This document shows positions 11,769 through 23,530 of a DNA stretch of 64,000 bases, piece by piece. This stretch comes from Anaeramoeba flamelloides (lineage: Eukaryota; Metamonada; Anaeramoebidae). Both the position numbers and the translations under genes were made by a program. The stretch is taken from assembly GCA_027625915.1 (NCBI GenBank), contig JANTQA010000012.1, positions 8,392,501 to 8,456,500 of the forward strand, given 5' to 3'. Each line of letters begins with the position of its first letter. The stretch's first letter is position 1. A model generated the notes under the pieces. That model saw nothing but the letters and a program-made list of their open reading frames with translations, was not told the origin of the DNA and did not search any database.

Positions 11769-13531
11769 TATATTAAGATGGTTGAACAAGAAATTATTCA
11801 TTTTTTTTTACTCAGATCGGAATTAAAATTAATAGTTTTGGAATTTTTTTTTTTTTTTGATTACTTTTATTAATAATAAAATAGAAAACTTAAATAATAG
11901 TTTTATAATATTTAATAATTAATAACTAAGTACTCCAAAAATAAACATTTTTTTTTACAATTTTAGTTTGGAAGATTTGTTCTATAATCGTTGATATATT
12001 AAAACTTAAAAATTGATTCGCATTGTTACCTTTTTAGGAACGATAGTTGTAAAATCAGCATATTCTCTAGATGTGAGATAATAATTTGTTTAACAAAATA
12101 ATCCAGGGTTAATTATTAAATTTTTAAAATTAATAATTGTTTTTAGTAAGAATATTCTACATTTTGAGATAAAAACAAGAAAGATATTTTGTGGCTTTGG
12201 AGTCTTCGGATTGATAACACAACCTTTGAATTAGTTGACAAATACGGTTTTCTTATGTTAATTCCTGAGTTTTAACTAATACTAGGATCATTTTATTTGA
12301 TGTGATCAATTTTTATTACTATTATAAATATCCAAAATTTGGAGAAATTTAAATCTGAAAGCACTAATATAATTTAAATTCAATTACAATAGACTTTAAT
12401 TTCCCACTTTTCCAAATTTAAAAGAATATTGTATAATCATAGATTAAACAATAATTATATTAAAATAAATGTAGTCACCTTTTAACCCGTGTTTTTTTTT
12501 TTTTTTGATATAATAAATGAAATGTGAATTTAAATGAACTCTCTTTTAATTTCTTAAATTGAAAAGTAACACTGTTAATCCTTTCGTGTTTTCTGTTTTA
12601 TTTAAAACCAAAAAAATTATTAAGAATAATAGAAAACCCTAAGAAAACCTATAATCTCTGTTTTTTATTGAATCCGAAAGAATTACGGAAAAGATAGCTA
12701 AATTACAGAACCCCAAAATTGCCACTAGGTCCTCTAATTTATATCAGAGAGGTTGTTGAACCCAATGAGAACTAGTAAATTCTCTCAAGAAATTGATCCA
12801 CTTTAGAGATTGAGATAGATTTTGTCCTGACCCATATGTAGTTTTTTTAAGAGTTGAAATTTAAAATAAGTATTTCGATTTCTTCAAAGGATTAGAAGTT
12901 CTATTAAACATTTCTCAATAAGGTATTTCCAAAAAGGTGAGGATTTTTTTTTATATTTAATAAAAAAACATCTTTTTTGGTCTGAAGGTTTTTGTTAATT
13001 GATAATACCAAGTTAAGTTTAATATACGTACTTATTAAATCAATGACTGGGTATTTATTACAAAATATTTTTGATGAACTATTTCAAAAAATGAAAAAAA
13101 AAAAATAACATCTTTTTTTTGGAGTTTAGAATGAAGGACCAATTTGAGGAAAAAAATGAAAATATGGAAATGTTACAAATGATTTTTTAAAGAATAAAAT
13201 AAATTTATATATTTTCAATTCTATTTCAAAATTAGTTGAGATTAAACAAGTTATGCTAAAAATTTTTTTCGATCAATAAGAAAATAATGAATACCAATTG
13301 TAAGAATCAAAATAATTTTATATCAGATAAAACTGAGATCATAAGAGTTTAATATATTTTATTATGGTAATATCATAGTAACAAAAAAATAGATTATTAT
13401 CAAAAATTAATTAATATTTTTTAATAATTTTGTATGTTTAAATAATATTACGAAGATCAAGCTGTATATAGATATTTTAAAATATGTTTCGCCTCTTATT
13501 TCCGAAATAACAGAGAGATTTTTTTTTACAG
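11769..13531. other. intergenic AT-rich DNA, nothing recognised
   Basis: About 1.8 kb without an open frame of protein-like composition and without a clear match to the repeat families defined elsewhere. The segment 12640-12840 is slightly less AT-rich, but no product is recognisable in any frame. Confidence 0.5.
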
Positions 13532-13535
13532 TTAA

Positions 13536-14283
13536 GGGATTAGCGTCTACCAATGAGAAGCCTAGGAACAAAGTATGTTGTTATTGGACCCTAACCACAT
13601 TAGTGCTACATGGTTCAAATGTCTCTAAAAAATATATTAGTCAAGTAGTAATATTTGTTGATCTTATCAATGAAAAATAATCCTTATATTTGTAAAAAAC
13701 CCAAAAAATTTCAGAATAAAATCTGCATTTCGCCATAAATTTAAAGGTTAAATTATCAATATTCAGACTACAAAGTCACAAATTATCTTTCTTAAATTTG
13801 TGGTGAAATGTAGATTAGTTACTAAAAAATTCATTTTTTTTAAAAATTAAATAATTAACGAATAAATTTTTTTGACAAATTATTTCTCAAATCATGCAAA
13901 TATATTGATGCTACAAGTATCTTTATCAAAAGAAAACAAAACTAATCAGTCTTTGTGCTTTTATGTTGATAATTATTGAGTTAATCTTTGAAATTCAATA
14001 ATTATAAAAATAGTTACTTTTGGAAGTTCTAAATCTAAATTATTAAATACCAGAATACTTTATTTTGGATTTCTATTTTTAGATTTGGGAAAGGAATTAT
14101 AAAAAAATTTTTCAAAATGAAACTTTTTTAATTGTGATCATGAGTAAAAAATGTAATAATTTATTTTGCAATAAGATTTATAATTGATTTTTTAGAGCTA
14201 TTTGAGCGATGACGCACTAATATCATTTATACCCAATTACAACATACTTTGATAATAGAGAAATCTATGATGACGCTAATCCC
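13536..14283 (+). mobile_element. TTAA-site MITE family D, copy 1
   Basis: A 748-bp element flanked on both sides by TTAA. It starts GGGATTAGCGTCTACC and ends GACGCTAATCCC, with imperfect inverted similarity extending about 95 bp inwards (CAAAGTATGTTGT in both arms). Nearly full copies are at 32428-33180 and, reversed, at 43404-44153. TTAA duplication is typical of piggyBac and Kolobok elements. The terminal GGG...CCC is the opposite of the usual piggyBac CCC...GGG, so the superfamily is uncertain. Confidence 0.85.
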
Positions 14284-14884
14284 TTAAAAGATCCCTAAAT
14301 AAATTCCAAATATCAATTATTTTTTTTTATTAATTACATTACAAGAATAAATCCCAAATATGTAGAATAAAACACATCAAAGTTTAGTTGATGTACAATA
14401 TGAAATAAAACTGATAAAATCAATATATTTTTAATAAAAATTGAAAAAGTAAAATTCTAAGACAAGACTCAAGAATAACAAAAATTTACATTTTGATCAT
14501 CTTTTAAAGATTAAATAAAAATCCCCCTATAAATCAATAGAATTTTCTATAATAATTCTCATTATTTCAATAATATTATAAATGACTTTTTTGTATGTTG
14601 ACTAGTGATCTTTCAATAAAAAACAATTACACATGAATTATGATTCAATTTTAAAAAAAAGATAAACATTATTAATATGAAGCAATGAGAACTCATAATT
14701 TCTATTTTGAAATTTCCAAAATTAAAAAAAAAAATTTTAATAGAAATCTAACCATTTCAATACTTATAATATACACATATTAATTGAATATTTTTTAGAT
14801 TTTATTGGATGTTATTGAATTTTCTTTTGGTTATTTTTGCATAATCCCAGTTCATATGAAGAAGGTTGATTTTTCTAGTTTTTG

Positions 14885-14888
<4 letters not shown>

Positions 14889-14933
<45 letters not shown>
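14889..14933. repeat. (TA)n microsatellite
   Basis: An uninterrupted alternating AT run of about 45 bp, located 43 bp left of the Tc1/mariner element at 14977. The DNA from 14284 to 14888 holds nothing else I recognise. Confidence 0.95.
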
Positions 14934-14935
<2 letters not shown>

Positions 14936-14976
14936 CTATTTATAAAAAAGTGGGTTATTTATTTTAAAATTATTTA

Positions 14977-15986
14977 AACTCAATTCCAAAAATTGGGGTA
15001 CACCTTCAAAATCAATTTAATTCCAAGAAAAGTGATATTTGACTCTTAAATAGAAACATTAGATATTAACAATCAATGTAAATAATTTTAAAGTTAATTA
15101 TTTATCATTTTTTTTCATTATTTTTTGATTTTTGATTTTTTTTGGATTCTTTTTTTTTTCAAAACTTTTCGAAAATCTCAAAATCACTTTAATATGAAAT
15201 TTAAAAGTTTTCATTCTGATCACAAAAAAAAAATTTTTTTTTTCTCTCAAAAAGAAAAAAGATTCTTTTTTTATCGAGAAAAAATTTTCTAAAAAAAAAT
15301 CATGATATGGGGTGCTAGAGCACATTGCCTACAAACAGACCTTATTACCATTAATGAAAGTGTGAATACTGAATGTATTATTAATGATATTATCAAAAAA
15401 ATCAAATGTAATTCAACTCGCTAATTCAGAATATGGTGAGTTGAAATGGATTTTCCAAAAGGATGGAGCTTGTCCACATACTTCAAAAAAAAACTCAAAC
15501 TTACTTAAATCCAGGATGTAATGTTCTGGACCCTTGACCCCCAATTCCACAAATTTAAATCTAATTGGGAATTTATGGATACTAAACTGAAAAATTGTAA
15601 CCAAAAAACGAAGAAGAATTTATTAAAATTTTCACTAATGTATGGAATACTTTGAGTTGGGAAACCTAAGAAAATTAATAAACTCTATATTTAAAACGAT
15701 AGATTTAGTTATCAAAAGACAAGCTGAATTTATTAATAATTTTTATTAATTTTTCTTTCAATAAAAATGATTTTTTTGGTAACTGTGTTCCAAAAAAAGG
15801 GGCACACTTTTTTTTATTTTTTCTTTTTTTTTTTCAAATTGAATTTTAAATTTACTATAAAATATATAAATAGTATTAATTAAATATTTTCGGGTCTTTT
15901 ATTATTTTAATGTTTAATTATTATGTATTTTGGAGTATATTTTTATTAATGTAATTTTTTTATGTACCATTTTTTGGAATTGAGTT
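14977..15986 (+). mobile_element. Tc1/mariner transposon, internally deleted and decayed
   Basis: A 1010-bp element with TA at both borders and matching termini: AACTCAATTCCAAAAATTGG on the left and, in reverse, AACTCAATTCCAAAAAATGG on the right. The right half still encodes recognisable pieces of a Tc1/mariner DDE transposase on the plus strand. The N-terminal DNA-binding half is missing or unrecognisable. The termini resemble those of the A/C MITEs, so a relative of this element is a plausible source of their transposition. Confidence 0.85.
15301..15760 (+). pseudogene. Tc1/mariner DDE transposase remnant
   Basis: Translation in the plus frames gives a start resembling the family's VWG block (MIWGARAHCL). 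After a shift of frame comes WIFQKDGACPHTS, the family's W-x-F-Q-x-D-x-A-x-x-H motif with the second catalytic Asp. Then, past a stop, comes PNSTNLNLIGNLW, a decayed version of SPDLNPIENLW in which the final acidic residue is Gly. A last piece around NVWNTLS matches the C-terminal helix region. At least three stops or frameshifts are present in 460 bp, so it is inactive. The minus-strand frame 15413-15604 is its antisense shadow. Confidence 0.85.
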
Positions 15987-16001
15987 TATATATATATATA
16001 T

Positions 16002-17503
16002 CCCTTAGCACCCCGGATTTGCCTAAATTTCATCAAGTTTTTTAAATTAGATTTAAAATGATATTGATCTACTAAGATATTAATTTTCTTATTTGTCTTT
16101 AATCCAGATTTAAATTATAATAAAAAGTCAAAATAGTTCAAAGATAAAGAAGTTAAGTTATTGATTTTTTTTTTTTTGAAATTGAAAAAAAGAATAATAA
16201 TTATTCATTTTTACATTTTTTTAAAGATTTTTATTTTTATTTTATTTTTTTTAAATCAGAAATTTTATTACATTAATAGTAATTCAAAACTCAACACATT
16301 AATTTATTAATAATAACCACCAAACAATTTTGCTAATTTTATGATAAAAAAAAATAAATAAAAAAATAAATATATCAAAAATTTAATTTTTTTTTTAGAA
16401 AAAATTTCAATAAATATCCAATTAAGAGAAAAATGAAATTTATTTCTTTAGGCCAAAATTAAATTTTTAATATGATTAATTTTCTAAAACTTTTATTTAA
16501 GCAATAGATAATAATTAAAAATTAAAAAAAAAAAAAAAAATTGTAAAATAATTTCAATTTATTAAATTGGAATAAAACAAATATAAATTACTTTTTAATC
16601 GATAAAATATTTATACCTAAATATAAAATAAAATAAAAAATAACTTTTAAATATTATTCCAATATAATAAAATAATCTCCGAAACAAATTTTTTTTTATT
16701 GCATTTCGTTATTGGTAAAAATTTGAATAATATATTTGTGATATTTGGATTTTTCCTTAATAAATTAATCCAGATCTTGTTAAATAAGTTCTGATATATG
16801 GTCTCTAATTCAACAATATTGTTTATTTTATGTCTAGATTTTAAAAAGTCAAAAATTAAAAAATTGTAAAAAATTTAAAAAAAAATCAAATATTAATCTG
16901 ACTCGAACTATTGGCCAAATCATTTAAAATTGAAAAAAAAATCTTGTTGAAAAAAATTGTAAAATTTTACAATGAAAAAAAAATTTGATTTTTTTTTCTA
17001 ATTTAATTTATATTTTTTTTTATTTTTAAATTATTTAGAATCTAATATAGATATTGATATTGAATAGTAAGCAGTAGATAAAACAAATTTTCTATGTGAT
17101 GTTATAATAACTTTTATAATGAATAAATTATTTAATCAAGCATTTTAGTTAATTTTGGGGTGCAAAGGGCCCCAAAAAATTTCCAGTAAAGTATGATGTG
17201 TTTTAAATGTTAAAAATAAGAGGTTTTTGATGTCTAGACAAACTTTTCAAAAAAAAAAAAAAATTTATTTTGACAAAATTTGAAAAAATAATAAAATCAC
17301 AATAACCAAGGAAAAAAAATTCCCAATGTTGAAAATTTTTTTCCAAATTATTTTTTTATTTTAAGTAACTATACAATTTTTAATTATAAAATTTTCTTTC
17401 TAAGATAATTGTGTCATTAATTCTATACCTTATTATCCTTTGATAACATTTCAAATTAAAATTTTTGTTTGAAATGTTTTTAGGTTATTTGGGATGCTAA
17501 GGG
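16002..17503 (-). mobile_element. 1.5-kb element family E inside (TA)n, copy 1
   Basis: It begins CCCTTAGCACCCCGG and ends GGGATGCTAAGGG, a 13-15 bp terminal inverted repeat, and both ends abut (TA)n arrays (15986-16001 and 17504 onward). The whole 1.5 kb is repeated in opposite orientation at 34115-35601 with high similarity. No frame longer than a few dozen codons survives. An internal GGGGTGCAAAGGG at about 17158-17170 looks like a second terminus. I orient this copy as minus relative to 34115-35601. Confidence 0.8.
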
Positions 17504-18185
17504 ATATATATATATTTATATATATATATATAAATACATAAAGTTACTATTGTGTAACCACAAAGTCCCCTTAAAAAGAAGTTTGCACGCCTTTTAACAA
17601 TATTCAGTTTGATTATGGAAAGAGTAAAATATTTGTGACTTATGATTTGACTTGTAAAACAAAAAAACTGAAACAAATAAATGTCCCTTTAGCTGTAGTT
17701 TTATCTAGATTCTGATGAGAGATTTGGAGAAGAACAATATAGAACGAAAAAAAACCCTACATTATATGCAAAAAAAGTATAGTATCAAATTCTCCAAGGT
17801 AAGACTGGTATAGTTAAAATCCATCGAAATGCTGTCCATTTTTAATTATATATTTAAAACAATAATGTAGTTTTTTTTCTTGACTATAAAAATATGATAT
17901 CAATAGAGATTATAAAAAAGTTAAATATCTAAATAAGACAATCTTTTATTGAAAATATTTTATCAGAAATGAGTTTATATCAATAAGGATCTTCTGATGT
18001 GAACAAAAAAATTCATTTTTTTAGAGTAAATTTTACAACTTTCCCAAGGCTACCATGAAATTTGATCAATATCAAAATTTGATTTTGATATAGATTTTTA
18101 AATCAAAGAATATAAAAATAAGAAAGCTTCTATTCAAAAAAAAAAATTCATAAAAGAAAAAATATTTAATCAAATTATACTGATA
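17504..18185. other. AT-rich spacer with (TA)n and an I-like end
   Basis: It begins with an interrupted (TA)n array to about 17535. A short piece at about 18040-18058 (CCAAGGCTACCATGAAATTT) matches the end of family I, suggesting a remnant of an older copy. No gene is seen. Confidence 0.5.
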
Positions 18186-18595
18186 GAGTCTTTCCAAGGC
18201 TACCATAAAATTTTAAATAAAACACAATTGAGTTCTCTATTCTTATTTTCTTTTTTCAAAAAATTCCGAAATAAGAGTTATTATTCAATAAAAATACAAT
18301 AAATGAGCTATTATTCAATTTTTTGAAACATCAAAAAAAAAAATTTGAAGATTTATCAAGCACTTAAAAATATTGTTCAAAAATCTTAAATTTTTAAAGA
18401 TCAGTAAATGTTGATATATTTTTTGAGCTTTTTTGGGCTGATAATTTTGAAGTTTCAAAAAATTGAATAATAGCTCATTTATTGTATTTTTATTCAATAA
18501 TAACTCTTATTTCGGATTTTTTTGAAAAAAGAAAATAAGAATAGAGAACTCAATTGTGTTTTATTTAAAATTTAATGGTAGACTTGGAAAGACTG
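18186..18595. mobile_element. MITE family I: 410-bp long-arm palindrome
   Basis: Both ends sit on TA. The left arm (about 18186-18331) and right arm (about 18452-18595) are reverse complements with only a handful of differences over about 145 bp. The left end reads GAGTCTTTCCAAGGCTACCA and the right end in reverse reads CAGTCTTTCCAAGTCTACCA. The CAGT start next to TA matches Tc1/mariner-type termini. The frame 18315-18497 is a by-product of the palindrome. Confidence 0.8.
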
Positions 18596-18869
18596 TACAT
18601 AAAAAAAATAAAAAATATTTATATTCTTAAAAAGACCTTATACCAAGATTAATATCTGAGAAACCACATTAAACTTTACTCTTAAAAACCTGATTTTTTT
18701 TGATCATATCAGAAGATTATTTTTTTTTATGGACTCATTTATTCAAAAAAAATTTGAACTCTTCTTTAAGAAAAATTTTTTTCAATGAACGAATTTATGG
18801 ATAGTATTTTCTCAATATTCACTTTTGTATTGCTTAATTCGACTTTTGACAAATGAAAATTCTTAGCTA

Positions 18870-19062
18870 CAGTCAGTTTCACTTTTAAGGTACAAACTTT
18901 GAAGGTAATTTAATGCACAGTAATATCTCAACGAAAGCACATTTTTGGAATTTACTTTGACACCAATTATTGTACTTGTATTTGAATTTTGTACCTTAAT
19001 TTGAGATTTTTTTGGTCCTTAAATCTCTTTCAAAGTTTGTGCCTTAAAAGTGGAACTGGCTG
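18870..19062. mobile_element. MITE family G, copy 2 (hairpin)
   Basis: A 193-bp element flanked by TA. It starts CAGTCAGTTTCACTTTTAAG and ends in reverse as CAGCCAGTTCCACTTTTAAG, and nearly the whole length folds into one hairpin. It matches 50141-50336 closely. Confidence 0.85.
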
Positions 19063-19211
19063 TATTTGAATTATACTGTTTAATTAAAATATTAGAAATT
19101 ATTCTTTAACTTTAATCTAAAAATCTTATTACAATAAATTTTCAATTTTTAGATCAGAAAAATTATTTATAAATACAATTTCAAAAGATCTGATTTACTG
19201 GAAATGATAAG

Positions 19212-19215
<4 letters not shown>

Positions 19216-19249
<34 letters not shown>
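19216..19249. repeat. (TA)n microsatellite ending in CCTTTAG
   Basis: A 34-bp pure alternating AT run followed immediately by CCTTTAGTATTC. This recalls the (TA)n-CCCTTAGCACC junction of family E, but no further similarity to E was found downstream. Confidence 0.9.
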
Positions 19250-19250
<1 letters not shown>

Positions 19251-19251
<1 letters not shown>

Positions 19252-20378
19252 TTTAGTATTCAAGAATAAAACCGAATTAAATCTCGTTTGTAATTCATTT
19301 TTGATAATTCTAAACTTATAAAAACCCTATATTTTTAAAATTAAAAACAATAAATCCAAAAACTTGAAAAAAAGTGAGATCAAAATTTTTGATCTGAGTA
19401 TTATTGATTTGTTATTACTTAACCTTCGGTGAAAAAAATTTAACAATAAGATTTTTTCCTAATAAATAAATTTATTTTAAAATACATCAAATAGCCTTGT
19501 TTTTGTCAGTAATTGATTTGTCTTTTCGGATATCATTTTATTTTTCCAACTTGATCTTTTGCAAAAAAAAAAATATCAAAAAAAAAAAGAAATATTTTAA
19601 AAAGAAAAAGAAAAATAAAGCAAAACACAAAATTTGAAAATGCAAAAGAAAAATTAGTCAAAATAGTAAAAATGATTCAGATATAAAAAACAAGAAATAA
19701 AATTTTTAATAAGAATACATGACAAACCCCCAAAACAACTTCCATTTCACATTATAAAGTGTATAAAAAATTTGAAATCTGTTTTAGTTAAAGAAAAGTT
19801 TCTATTTTTTTATACTTTTTTTCTTTTTCAAAGAAAGTCTTGGAAAAATAAAAAAAAAGATATTTGAAGCCCCAAATTGACAGTCAAGAGTAGTAAATTA
19901 TATGTTTTACCCTTTTGTTTGATTACACCCACTTTTAGTAAAAATTTTTGTTGGTATTTTGTATTTTAAAATATAATCTTTGAGAAATTTTTTATCAATG
20001 TTTCAATTAAATGTTTTCCGATGATTTTTGAAAATATTTTATTTTTTCGTGATTTATCATTATTTTTGATATTTTTTTAATGAACACAAGCTCAAATTTG
20101 TCGTTTAGTTTTTTTTCATTCAATATTTATCAAATATTGTGTTTTTCTTCATCTGAATTTTTGTAATTTTGTGAGTTTGCTAAAATTGGTTATTATTTTC
20201 AGATTTTTTATTAATCTTTGTATTAAAATTTCAATGATGTTATGAGGTTTTTTAAGTTTATTTGAAATTTATTATTTTATCAGTCCTTAAATAATATTTT
20301 TTCATTTTTTTGAGCAACTTTTAATTAACTAAAGATTTCCCTTAATTAACCAAAAGGAATTTTTTAATTGTTATCTAA
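19251..20378. other. intergenic AT-rich DNA upstream of the tRNA gene
   Basis: About 1.1 kb of low-complexity AT-rich sequence including an A/G-rich stretch near 19565-19670. No repeat family or coding frame was recognised. Confidence 0.5.
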
Positions 20379-20451
20379 AGCATTGTGGCGCAGAGGAAGC
20401 GTGTCAGGCTCATAACCTGAAGGTCGGACGGATCGATACCTCCCAATGCTA
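20379..20451 (+). tRNA. initiator tRNA-Met (CAT)
   Basis: A 73-nt cloverleaf. The acceptor stem AGCATTG pairs fully with CAATGCT and is followed by A73. The D arm is GCGC/GCGT. The anticodon stem TCAGG/CCTGA encloses CTCATAA with anticodon CAT. The T loop ATCGATA and the AGC start are the marks of a eukaryotic initiator tRNA. The internal promoter boxes are good: A box TGGCGCAGAGG and B box GGATCGATACC. The T stem pairs GGA-GG with CCTCC only if one extra C (the C of GGACGG) is bulged. Without the bulge two of the five pairs are lost. Either this is a tolerated bulge, a lightly damaged copy, or a sequencing error. Confidence 0.9.
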
Positions 20452-20452
20452 A

Positions 20453-20461
20453 TTTTTTTTT
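20453..20461 (+). terminator. RNA polymerase III T-run terminator
   Basis: Nine consecutive T residues begin two bases after the discriminator base of the tRNA, the standard Pol III stop signal. Confidence 0.85.
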
Positions 20462-22506
20462 GAGATTACTGGCTTACCAAAACCTGTGAATTTGAAAGAA
20501 GAGATGTTTGTCTTGAACTTAAGTTATCTTGATCTTTTTTTTCTTTTAGAATTTGGGTTTTGTTGTGAAAGAAACAATAAACAAAAAAAAAATATTTTTT
20601 TTTTATTTAATCCAAAACCTTCGACTTTTGAATAAAAAAACTCTAATAAAACACAAACACTATTTTAAACAAAGATATTAAATTTTCCTCTAATTTAACA
20701 AAAGTTAATTTTTCTTCAATTTCAACAACTAATATTTTTCCAAAGTTACTTCAACAATCTTTCAAGCTTTTTTTTTTTTTATCTTAAATTTAACAATAAG
20801 AAATATAAACATTTGATTCTGAAGAGAATTGGGAAAAAATTTCAAAAATGATTTTATTATTTATCTATTTTAAATATTTATCTTTTTAAGGTTACTTGTA
20901 TAACCACAAAATATCCTATAACACATCAAGAAAAAAGGTACCAAACATACCAATAGAGATCAAAAATTACCTTTAAAACTTTCTGTAATAAAAACAAGGA
21001 AAAATAAAGTAAAAATTTATACATATTTTTGTTCAAAAAACAGAATTGCAAAATTTTTGAATTTATTTTGTTTTTTGATTACAAGTCTATCAGAAACTTC
21101 GTCTTTTTCCAAAAACAGCACCACAAATAAAGGAAGAAAAAAGTCAGAGAACAAAATAAGAAATCTTTGTCAAGATTAACTTCCAAGTAAATTTTTTCTC
21201 TTGAACTATCTCAATTCAGAATGAAAAAAATTTTTAAGTTCAAGCAAACTTTTCCAGAAACGACAAAATGTTTATTTGTTGGCAAGAAAAAGAATAATTT
21301 TTTTGGTTGTTTACAAGTTATTTATTATACCTTTAGAGAGATAAAAAAAAATAGTTTCAAAGAAAAAATTGTTTAAACAAAGATAGATGCTAGTCAATTG
21401 ATCAATCTAAACAAAAAATTAAAAGTAAAGATTTGCAAGCTAATTACTTTTGAGCAGATGTAGGTTTACAACAAACCACATTAATCCAAAAAGAAACGAA
21501 AAAATATTAAAACTCGGTATGGTTGATGGATACATTTGTTCAAGATCGATTTCTTAATTTTTCCAAGTTTTTTTAAGTGACCAACCAACCACAAAAAAAA
21601 AATATTCAGTCGCCAATTTAATAGCAAATTGAAAAAAAAAATTTATCACATCTTGAAATTGGAAAACAAAGTGTAAAAATGAGCACAACAAAACCAAACT
21701 TACTTTTAAGGGGGTAAGTACATTTTTCATTTTTTGAGTGCCACCTTTATGTAAAACTGAATTATTCAAATCATTTCTATAGCCAAATACATTGATATTT
21801 TCATAAATACTTGAGTGGAATATATCCTATTATAAGATAGTTTCATACCAACAGAAAAACGCAAATCAAAAAAATGAAAAAATTGATCAAAAAAAATAAA
21901 TAAAAATCATTTATTACTTGATCTTATCTATAAAATGTTACACAATTACTTATTCTTTATTTGGTTTTATTTTTAATTCTTTATGAAAATAATTTTATTT
22001 GGAAAATTTTTGATAAACAAATTACTGTTTATTTCTAAAGAATTTCCAAAAAGAATTTAAAAATCCTATTTTCATATATGTCATCTAAATCTAGTTTTAG
22101 TTCAGTGAATCAGAGACTTTTTTAATTCTTCTTGAGAATACGGGTTTATTGGACAAATTCGTTTGATTTTAATATTATTTTAAATTCCATTAAAATGAGT
22201 ACTCAAAAAAATTCTAAATCAGATTGAAATATTTTCTAAATTTTTCTTTTATATTGGGTTGAATCTTTTGTAACTGTTTTTTGATTCCAAGAATTCAACC
22301 CATTTGTTTTAATTTTTGAAATAGTATCCCTTGTTTTGGCTTTGTTTGATAAAAATATTTTAAAAAAGAATTTTGAAAGCAAATTTGTCACAAAAAGGTT
22401 TTTTAAAATAATAATAAATAGTAATGGGGCTAGAAATTCAAGGAAAAAATAGTTCGTGTTCATGCAAACTAAGAATATAAAGAAAACCAATCTTCATAAA
22501 TAGGAT
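20462..22506. other. intergenic AT-rich DNA, nothing recognised
   Basis: Two kilobases without a repeat match or convincing frame. The short minus-strand frames at 21554-21769 and 22236-22490 are hydrophobic by composition (Phe/Leu from A/T runs) and show no family similarity I can recognise. Confidence 0.5.
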
Positions 22507-22916
22507 TTTATCGATTTTTTTTTTTTCCATTCTTGATTTCAACGAATTTATTTTGAATGGTGATCTATACTGTTTGGTCTTCTAAAAGAAAATATTTGTT
22601 TTCAAATACACACCCTTAGGGGTAATTTTTTAGGGGGTTTATTCTTTGATTAATTTCAATGTTTCGTATAAACGCATCTCTAGATCCAAAACCAAATTTA
22701 ATAAAACCAAAAATTGAATCTAAAAAAATGTTCAAAAAATTGAAATATTTAAGATTCAACTCTGAATTACTTTGATTCTTTTCATGAACATACTAGTTGA
22801 TGGTTTTTTGGTTACAAAGTTTCAATATCTGGTGGCACTCATGAAATATTTTTTTCAGTGAGGTTAACACAATTAAAATTTTTCAAAATCGTAAAATGTA
22901 CTTACTTCCTTAAGGG
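22507..22916 (+). repeat. dispersed repeat family J, copy 2
   Basis: Parallel to 1-430 throughout, with shared blocks such as TTAATAAAACCAAAAATTGA and ATTCAACTCTGAATTACTTT and a similar tail ending TTCCTTAAG. Several indels and many substitutions separate the two, so they are old copies. Confidence 0.75.
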
Positions 22917-23526
22917 ACGAGTCTCTATTATTTTTTTTTGGCCAATTTCTAAATATAGATTTATTATCTAGAAATATGTTTAATTTTAAAAATAAACAGG
23001 ATCTTTCAAATCAAAGTAATTGGCAAAAAATTTTCCCAATCTCTATTAAATATAGGTAAAAAAATTTATTAGAGATTTGTTGCTTAATGTTGTTTCTAGA
23101 AATGAATTATTGTTTTTGAATGTTTGATCACTTTTTCTTGGTTTTTTGACAAGTTCTAATATTAAAATTATTTCTCTAATTATAACCAAAAAAAAATTAT
23201 TTTCTGGAAAGAAGAAAGAAATCTTATTAATCTGTTAAGGAAGTGTACAAATATCAACTTTAAAAAAAGAAAAATTCTAATTTTTTATAAAGATACTTTT
23301 TTTCCTTGACAGTGCTCAAAACATAGCATGCCAAAACCATAAACTGTCACTATCATTACAAAAATGGAAATAACTGCTAATTTTGCCCTTTTAAATAACT
23401 TCAATTATAATAAACACTATTTTTTAAAAAAAGATTTTTGACCAAATTATATTTAAAAAGATATTTTATAATTTAAGTTGAAAAATCCACTTTTCTAGGT
23501 TCTAATAATATTTTTTTTTTTTTTTT
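22917..23526. other. intergenic AT-rich spacer
   Basis: About 600 bp between repeat J and element H, ending in an 18-base T run. Nothing was recognised. Confidence 0.45.
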
Positions 23527-23530
23527 TTAA

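Noticed and set aside
15413-15604. 63-codon minus-strand frame
   Set aside because: Antisense to the decayed Tc1/mariner transposase, which reads on the plus strand.
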